From assembly GCA_947576945.1 (NCBI GenBank), contig CANPTH010000048.1, forward strand, positions 1 through 33,247: a DNA stretch of 33,247 bases, in the 5' to 3' direction. Source of the DNA: an uncultured Lachnospiraceae bacterium. GTDB lineage: Bacteria; Bacillota; Clostridia; Lachnospirales; Lachnospiraceae. Made by a program: the position numbers and the translations under genes. The notes beneath the pieces were generated by a model, which searched no databases, was not told the origin of the DNA, and saw nothing but the letters and a program-made list of their open reading frames with translations. Positions 28,381 to 33,247 of the stretch are shown one piece after another. Numbering within the stretch: position 1 is the stretch's first letter; each line of letters opens with the position of its first letter.

Positions 28381-28384
28381 TCAA
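28356..28384 (-). promoter_or_regulatory. Consensus sigma-A promoter of marR-MATE
   Basis: On the - strand TTGACA (28384-28379) and TATAAT (28361-28356) are both perfect, with a 17-bp spacer. Predicted start near 28349, 90 bp before the marR ATG. Confidence 0.85.
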
Positions 28385-28475
28385 GCGGTAAGCTGCGGCT
28401 GCTTTAAATGACTGACATTGACGGTGAACTGCAGAAATTGCTTTCGGGGTGGAAAGCGGGATTGGTTTTGCTGAC

Positions 28476-28505
28476 TTGCGCCTTTCCGGAAGAACATGAT
28501 AAAAT
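28476..28505 (+). promoter_or_regulatory. Promoter of the second MATE gene
   Basis: TTGCGC (28476-28481) and extended -10 TGA-TAAAAT (28497-28505) with an 18-bp spacer. This lies 96 bp right of the MarR operators, so this gene may be independent of MarR. A weaker TTGTCA (28378-28383) overlapping the operator could provide a second, MarR-controlled start. Confidence 0.45.
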
Positions 28506-28585
28506 GAAAAAGCTGGAAATCAGTTTAATGATATACAGCATATCTGCACGAGGGAATTGTGCAAAAGCACAAAGAGGAGATGATT

Positions 28586-29935
28586 ATGCAATCTACTGAT
28601 TTTTCTAAAGGAAAGGTCTGGCAGAATATTGTGGCGCAGGCCATACCGCTGATCCTGGCGCAGCTGGTGCAGCTTTTATATAATGTGGTAGACCGTATCT
28701 ATATCGGGCATTTGCCGGGAGCGGACAGTATGGCTCTGACTGGGATCGGCCTGGTGTTTCCGCTGACTACGCTGATCGCGGCATTTACATTTCTTTTTGG
28801 CACGGGCGGTACACCGCTTTTTTCCATCGCCAGGGGAGCGGGGCAGGAGGAACGGGCGGGAAAGATACTGGGCAATACCTTTTCTCTACTGCTGGGGACA
28901 TCCTTTGTCCTTTTTCTGTTATGTTATGTGCTGCGCAGGCCGGTGCTGTATCTGTTCGGCGCCAGCGATGCCTCTTATCTGTATGCGGATGCCTATTTGC
29001 GGATTTACCTGGTAGGCACGTCTTTTACTATGTTGGCTACAGGATTGAACGGATTCATCAATGCACAGGGATTTCCACGGATCGGGATGCTGACGACACT
29101 GCTCGGCGCCGTACTTAATCTGGTGCTGGATCCTGTTTTTATCTTTGGGTTCCATATGGGGGTGGGCGGCGCTGCATTGGCTACGGTGCTGAGCCAGGCG
29201 GTCTCCTGCATCTGGGTGCTGCGCTTTTTAACAGGAAAAAGGGCGCTGCTCCCCGTCCGGAGAAAGAACCTGCGGATAGATGGCAGACTGGCGGGAGAGA
29301 TCGTGGCGCTGGGCATGTCCGGTTTTATCATGCAGGGAACCAACTGTCTGGTGCAGGTAGTGTGTAATGCCACGCTGAAGATTTACGGCGGCGATCTCTA
29401 TGTGGGAGTTATGACGGTGATCAATTCCGCCAGAGAGATTCTGTCTTTGCCGGTCAGCGGCATCACCAATGGCGCACAGCCGGTGCTGGGATATAACTAC
29501 GGTGCGAAAGAGTATGATAAAGTCCGGCAGGGCATTCGCTTTACGACAATACTGGGAATCATCTATACATCGCTTGCGTGGCTGATTGTGATCTTAAGTC
29601 CGCATCTGTTGCTGTCTGTCTTTACTGAGGATGCGGCCATGATCGAAGCTGGTGTTTCTGCACTGCGCTTATATTTTTTCGGCTTTTTCTTTATGTCTTT
29701 TCAGTTTTCCGGACAGTCGGCATTCACAGCGCTCGGCTATTCCCGCCATGCCGTCTTTTTTTCACTGCTGCGCAAGGCGGTGATTGTCGCGCCGCTTACG
29801 ATTTTTCTGCCCGGATTGGGATTGGGTGTAGACGGGGTATTTCTGGCAGAGCCGATCTCCAATGCCATAGGCGGACTGGCCTGTTTTGTGACGATGTATT
29901 TCGCGCTCTATCGGAAGTTAAAGAGTGAGAAATGA
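28586..29935 (+). CDS. MATE-family efflux transporter (divergent from marR)
   Basis: A 449-residue polytopic pump of the MATE family, only distantly similar to the one at 26428-27753. Features: QAIPLILAQLVQLLYNVVDRIYIGHL, GTGGTPLFSIARGAGQ, a central GMSGFIMQGTNCLVQ, and the second-half signature PVSGITNGAQPVLGYNYGAK. About 12 hydrophobic segments. GAGGAG (28574-28579) lies 6 nt before ATG 28586. It is transcribed away from marR across a 326-bp spacer that contains two perfect palindromes and two promoters. No terminator is visible after it. Sodium or proton coupling cannot be read. Confidence 0.92.
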   Translation: MQSTDFSKGKVWQNIVAQAIPLILAQLVQLLYNVVDRIYIGHLPGADSMALTGIGLVFPLTTLIAAFTFLFGTGGTPLFSIARGAGQEERAGKILGNTFSLLLGTSFVLFLLCYVLRRPVLYLFGASDASYLYADAYLRIYLVGTSFTMLATGLNGFINAQGFPRIGMLTTLLGAVLNLVLDPVFIFGFHMGVGGAALATVLSQAVSCIWVLRFLTGKRALLPVRRKNLRIDGRLAGEIVALGMSGFIMQGTNCLVQVVCNATLKIYGGDLYVGVMTVINSAREILSLPVSGITNGAQPVLGYNYGAKEYDKVRQGIRFTTILGIIYTSLAWLIVILSPHLLLSVFTEDAAMIEAGVSALRLYFFGFFFMSFQFSGQSAFTALGYSRHAVFFSLLRKAVIVAPLTIFLPGLGLGVDGVFLAEPISNAIGGLACFVTMYFALYRKLKSEK

Positions 29936-29982
29936 CACGGGAAGGATAAAGGTGACAGCGGCAGGGAATAGATGATTGAGTT

Positions 29983-30010
29983 TTGGATAAAAAAGTGATA
30001 GGTTTATAGT
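29983..30010 (+). promoter_or_regulatory. Promoter of the MotA/MotB-like pair
   Basis: TTGGAT (29983-29988) and TATAGT (30005-30010), 16-bp spacer; predicted start near 30017, 66 bp before the ATG. Confidence 0.45.
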
Positions 30011-30082
30011 AGAAAGCGTAAGAATATTTTTTAAGGCAACTGTAACAATAACTGTATCAAGAGAAAAGGGGACGATGTACGG

Positions 30083-31246
30083 ATGAAGAGTAAGCTGTAT
30101 TATGTACTGTATTTTTTATATGCTGTTGTCGTGGCGTTTGTTTTGTATTTGAACGGTGTATTCACGGGGGAATGGAGTTCTTATACAAATCTGGTCATTA
30201 ATATTGTGTTTTTGATTATTATCGGTATTCTTTTTATTGTATCTTCCATCAGTTTCGGCAGGCTGAACAGGGTCACTTATGAGATGGAGGAGGTGACATT
30301 TCAGCTGCAGAAGGAGTACAGAGAGGCAGACGGAAAGAACCTCTGGGTAACTTATAAGGACAAAGACAAAGTTTTTGAGGAAGAAGAGCTGCAGGATGCA
30401 TTTGATAAGTACCGGCTGCGTGTAAAAGCTGCCGGTACCAGGCGTGGAGCAGGCGTTTCCTGTGATCTGGAAGAATATATCAATGAGGATCTTCTGGACA
30501 GGGTGGGCATGAATTTCTTTAATTCCGGGGTTTCCGGGACGCTCACGGGCCTGGGGATTCTGGGAACGTTTCTCGGATTGTCCATGGGGCTTGGGGCGTT
30601 CAGCGGTGACGATATCTTCACGATTTCCGATAATGTAGGTTCTCTGCTTTCTGGTATGAAAGTAGCGTTTCACACGTCAGTATACGGTATTCTTTTTTCA
30701 CTGGTGTTTAACGTGGTCTACAGGAGCATTATGTCGGATGCCTATGAAGTACTGAATGAATTTCTGGCTGTATTTCGACAGACCGCGCAGCCTTATGCTG
30801 TAAAAGAGGAGGACAGCCTGGCGACGATGCTGATTTATCAGGCGGGTATGGCTAATTCCTTAAAGCAGATGCTGGAAATGATGAAGGGCAATGCGGCGCA
30901 GCAGACTGAAGGCGTGGAGCGTATCGTGGATAAATTTATCGAGCAGATGCAGACCGCTTTGGATACAGACTTTAAGAAGCTCGGGAATGTCCTGAAGAAT
31001 GCGGGAGAATCTCAGACTGTCAGTGCGGCCAATGCGGCGGAAATGGTGGAGGCGGTTACGACGCTGGTGGAGGTGAACCGTAATGTGCAGGAAGCTTTTG
31101 CGAAGGTCTTGGAAAGGCAGGAGCAGTTTGCAGGGCAGCTTGCGGAGCAGAAGAAAATGCTGGCGGATACGTGCAGTGATATGAGTGACGAGATCAGCAG
31201 CCAGATATATACGTTCGGTCAGATGAGGAATTTCTATGAAAAATAA
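30083..31246 (+). CDS. MotA/TolQ/ExbB-type proton channel protein (ZorA-like)
   Basis: A 387-residue membrane protein. Four hydrophobic segments: about 4-24, 33-55, 148-168 and 189-212. The last two contain GTLTGLGILGTFLGLSMGLGAF and GMKVAFHTSVYGILFSL, the two conserved channel helices of the MotA/TolQ/ExbB family. A cytoplasmic domain (56-145) and a 175-residue C-terminal helical tail (213-387) rich in Glu, Gln and Ala follow. The plan, with a tail after TM4, resembles ZorA of Zorya anti-phage systems more than flagellar MotA, but the tail is short. The partner gene overlaps by 11 bp. No flagellar or Tol genes are near. Ion-driven motor is inferred from family; the effector it drives is unknown. 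Confidence 0.82.
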   Translation: MKSKLYYVLYFLYAVVVAFVLYLNGVFTGEWSSYTNLVINIVFLIIIGILFIVSSISFGRLNRVTYEMEEVTFQLQKEYREADGKNLWVTYKDKDKVFEEEELQDAFDKYRLRVKAAGTRRGAGVSCDLEEYINEDLLDRVGMNFFNSGVSGTLTGLGILGTFLGLSMGLGAFSGDDIFTISDNVGSLLSGMKVAFHTSVYGILFSLVFNVVYRSIMSDAYEVLNEFLAVFRQTAQPYAVKEEDSLATMLIYQAGMANSLKQMLEMMKGNAAQQTEGVERIVDKFIEQMQTALDTDFKKLGNVLKNAGESQTVSAANAAEMVEAVTTLVEVNRNVQEAFAKVLERQEQFAGQLAEQKKMLADTCSDMSDEISSQIYTFGQMRNFYEK

Positions 31247-32174
31247 ACGAAGGAACAGAGAAGCTTTTGCGGAACACAGTTATTGGCAGTCATATTCGGA
31301 TATGATGGCGGCGCTTCTGCTGATTTTTATCCTGATGATAGCAATTACCCTTGCCATATACAGACAGAAAACGAATGATTTAGAGGAGACAAGGCTGGAG
31401 CTTAACACGGCACAGAGCCAGCTGGATCAGACGATAGAGGATCTGGAGCTTTCCAAGGCAGAGCTTGAAAAGTCCAACGGGGAGCTTGCGTCTTCTCTGG
31501 CGCAGCTGCAGCAGGCTTATGATCAGGCAGCTCTGACGCAGGAAGAATTGAACAACGCGTATTTGGAGATTGAGAATGCCAGACAGGAGCTGACCACGAC
31601 AAAGCAGGAATTGCAGGATATCGTAGGTATCCGCACGGATATTATCGGGGCGCTGCAGTCAGCGTTCAGTAATTCCTCGATGAAGGTGGATGCCCAGACG
31701 GGTTCCATCACGTTTTCTTCCGATGTGCTTTTCCGATATAACAGCGCTTCCCTTACCACAGACAGTAAGGAAACTTTGAAAAATATTATTCCGATGTATC
31801 TGGATGTGCTGCTGCAGGATCAGTTTCGTGATTATATTGCCGAGATCATTATAGAGGGGCATACGGACACGGATGGCAGTTACCAGAGTAATATGAAGCT
31901 TTCCTATGAACGGGCCAATGCTGTGGCGGATTTCTGCCTGAATAAGAGGAATGGATTGCATGAGACAAAGATTGAACAGCTGCAGAAGATTCTTACCGTT
32001 AACGGAAAGTCATGGAGCAGTCCGGTTTATCAGAAGGATGCTTCCGGCAATCTCATGCAGGAGGTGGATATGCCTGCTTCCAGAAGAGTGGAGATTAAGT
32101 TCCGGTTGAAGGAAGATGAAATGATCGAGAAGATCGAAAGGGTTTTGGAGCAGGGGCAGATATCTGTTAATTGA
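31236..32174 (+). CDS. MotB/OmpA-like partner with long coiled coil (ZorB-like)
   Basis: A 312-residue protein. N-terminal SYWQSYSDMMAALLLIF has a Asp22 next to the single TM (about 23-42), the usual proton-carrying position of MotB/ZorB. Residues 43-128 are a heptad-rich coiled coil (many Glu, Gln, Leu). The OmpA-like peptidoglycan-binding domain (about 140-295) includes FSSDVLFRYNSASLT, EIIIEGHTDTDGS, SYERANAVADFC and SRRVEIKF. The start codon overlaps the end of the channel gene by 11 bp, so coupled translation is likely. The protein would cross the membrane once and anchor to the cell wall. A stalk of about 85 residues between TM and OmpA domain is longer than the plug of ordinary MotB. 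Confidence 0.85.
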   Translation: MKNKRRNREAFAEHSYWQSYSDMMAALLLIFILMIAITLAIYRQKTNDLEETRLELNTAQSQLDQTIEDLELSKAELEKSNGELASSLAQLQQAYDQAALTQEELNNAYLEIENARQELTTTKQELQDIVGIRTDIIGALQSAFSNSSMKVDAQTGSITFSSDVLFRYNSASLTTDSKETLKNIIPMYLDVLLQDQFRDYIAEIIIEGHTDTDGSYQSNMKLSYERANAVADFCLNKRNGLHETKIEQLQKILTVNGKSWSSPVYQKDASGNLMQEVDMPASRRVEIKFRLKEDEMIEKIERVLEQGQISVN

Positions 32175-32255
32175 CGTCCATGTGATTGAGAGCATATATG
32201 ATCGAAGCGGAATGCCGGGTTACAGTTTTCACCATGAGGATTCCATGGTATGATG

Positions 32256-32284
32256 TTGAATTAAGCAACCGGAAATGATAGAAT
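32256..32284 (+). promoter_or_regulatory. Promoter upstream of the kinase-like gene
   Basis: TTGAAT (32256-32261) and TAGAAT (32279-32284), 17-bp spacer, with extended -10 TGA (32276-32278). The 105-bp leader up to the kinase ATG includes a 23-codon frame (32303-32374, AT-rich, poor ribosome site). Confidence 0.6.
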
Positions 32285-32389
32285 AAGGACAATGATAGAA
32301 CTATGGATATGACTGTATTATATGCTTTTGAAGCAATGGAAGAGTTTGAGCATGATATTATCCGGGGTTTTTGATAAAGGTGAATCGTG

Positions 32390-32896
32390 ATGGAGAAGAT
32401 TGTAATTATAATAAATGGTGCAGGCGGAGCAGGAAAAGACACGTTATGTGATTTGGCAGCAAAGCATTATCAGGTAGAAAATGTTTCTGCAATCACTCCA
32501 ATTAAGGATATTGCTCGAAATTGTGGGTGGAATGGTGAGAAAGATGCAAAGTCCAGAAAATTTCTATCTGATTTAAAAAGAGTTTTCATTGAATACAATG
32601 ATTTACCAACAAAATATCTTTTTGCTCAATATGAAAAATTTCTGGAGAGTAGAAATCAAATACTTTTTGTTCAAATCAGAGAGAAAGACGAAATTGAAAA
32701 GTTTAAAAAGCTGGTTACTATAAGCTGCAGGACCCTTTTGGTGGACAGACAGAATATAAACGTTGAGAAGTGGGGAAACGCGTCTGACGATGAGGTCCGA
32801 AATTATCAATATGACTTATATTTTAAGAATGACAGGTCTTTGACGGAAATTGAACAGGAATTTGTTTCTTTATTGTCTTCTTTAATTAACGGCTGA
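32390..32896 (+). CDS. P-loop nucleotide kinase-like protein
   Basis: A 168-residue protein starting VIIINGAGGAGKDTLCDLAAKHY: a Walker A of the GxGGxGKDT type found in small-molecule kinases such as deoxynucleoside-monophosphate and dephospho-CoA kinases. A later LLVDRQ segment and the Asn-Ala-Ser-Asp...Asp-Leu pattern in the C-terminal half (about 122-140) fit the lid and base-binding parts of such kinases, but the substrate is not clear. AGGTGA (32378-32383) lies 6 nt before ATG 32390; GTG 32387 is an alternative. The gene is visibly AT-rich compared with every other gene here, which suggests recent transfer. It has its own promoter and lies 215 bp after the MotB-like gene. Confidence 0.75.
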   Translation: MEKIVIIINGAGGAGKDTLCDLAAKHYQVENVSAITPIKDIARNCGWNGEKDAKSRKFLSDLKRVFIEYNDLPTKYLFAQYEKFLESRNQILFVQIREKDEIEKFKKLVTISCRTLLVDRQNINVEKWGNASDDEVRNYQYDLYFKNDRSLTEIEQEFVSLLSSLING

Positions 32897-33247
32897 GGCG
32901 GATCAGACATATTGATGCGTTCGTTCTCTTATCTGGTGTCGATACAGAGAATGAATAGATGGAAGGAATGTCTATAAGGGGTATTGATGTTAGCTATAAG
33001 GGATTTCATGTGATATATTTATCAGCAGAAGAAGAGAAGGAAGTCGGAAGATGAGGAAACGCACATGTTATATTTGCATTGTATTACGCAGAATGTATGT
33101 TTGCATGAGAAGAATATATGTGTCACGACGCATAAAAGGAAGAAGTATTTCTATCATTTCTAATAACTGCATGGGCGCTGAGATATGCCACAGCTTAGCG
33201 TAAGTTTACAAGTTACTAAAGTCTCAGGGGCTGAAAGCCTTTGATTT
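32897..33247. other. Right-edge region with no convincing gene
   Basis: I see no gene longer than about 50 codons. Two short overlapping frames (32969-33055, 28 codons, and 33051-33203, 50 codons, joined by ATGA) lack good ribosome sites; the first begins MSIRGIDVSYKG, recalling the start of GH25 lysozymes, and may be chance or a remnant. A weak hairpin CGCTGAG/CTTAGCG lies near 33179-33200 and a short G-C stem with T-run near 33227-33247 could be a terminator cut by the window edge. Confidence 0.4.

Noticed and set aside
28408..28599. + strand frame of 63 codons between marR and the second MATE gene
   Set aside because: No ribosome site, overlaps the start of the MATE gene and contains its promoter.
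30083..32174. Flagellar MotA/MotB stator genes
   Set aside because: No flagellar genes nearby, extra coiled coil and tail, and low similarity to stator motifs.

Overview
The window looks like a chromosomal segment of a Gram-positive Clostridia, most likely a gut Lachnospiraceae. This is inferred from the gene content: RpiR-controlled beta-glucoside PTS, intracellular GH13/GH31/GH42/GH1 glycosidases, a GntP/KDPG sugar-acid operon, and a two-component/ABC efflux module. Strong AGGAGG ribosome sites, A-type promoters and G-ending codons in moderately GC-rich coding DNA fit as well. No rRNA, tRNA, CRISPR array or transposase was seen. Almost everything is on the + strand; the only - strand genes are a marR-MATE pair.

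Layout. 1-200: an array of perfect hairpins made of two copies of a structured repeat. 206-3776: GH13 alpha-glucosidase and a cardiolipin synthase. 3849-8272: RpiR regulator, terminator, promoter with a large palindromic operator, then a beta-glucoside PTS EIIBCA and GH1 6-phospho-beta-glucosidase. 8359-14620: FadR-type GntR regulator, three ACATCAGATGT-type palindromes, GntP permease, IlvD/Edd-type dehydratase, KDPG aldolase and KDG kinase. Together these suggest sugar-acid uptake, dehydration to 2-keto-3-deoxygluconate, phosphorylation and cleavage to pyruvate and glyceraldehyde-3-phosphate. 14957-16291: an AAA ATPase with DUF4143-type C-terminus, preceded by four repeats spaced 33/32/33 bp and a clear promoter. 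16383-21811: ABC transporter (ATPase plus two-FtsX permease), OmpR-type response regulator, histidine kinase with two membrane segments, and a 70-residue membrane protein. 22038-26300: GH31 alpha-glucosidase and GH42 beta-galactosidase, each with its own promoter signals and terminator. 26428-29935: marR-MATE operon (- strand) divergent from a second MATE pump, with a perfect 22-bp inverted repeat placed in and after a consensus promoter. 30083-32174: a MotA/TolQ-like channel and a MotB/OmpA-like partner with a long coiled coil. 32390-32896: an AT-rich P-loop kinase-like gene. 32897-33247: no convincing gene.

The most interesting candidates for something undescribed are the MotAB-like (Zorya AB-like) motor pair with its AT-rich kinase neighbour, the phased repeat array before the DUF4143 ATPase, and the hairpin repeat array at the left edge. 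All functional statements come from reading motifs; no database search was possible.
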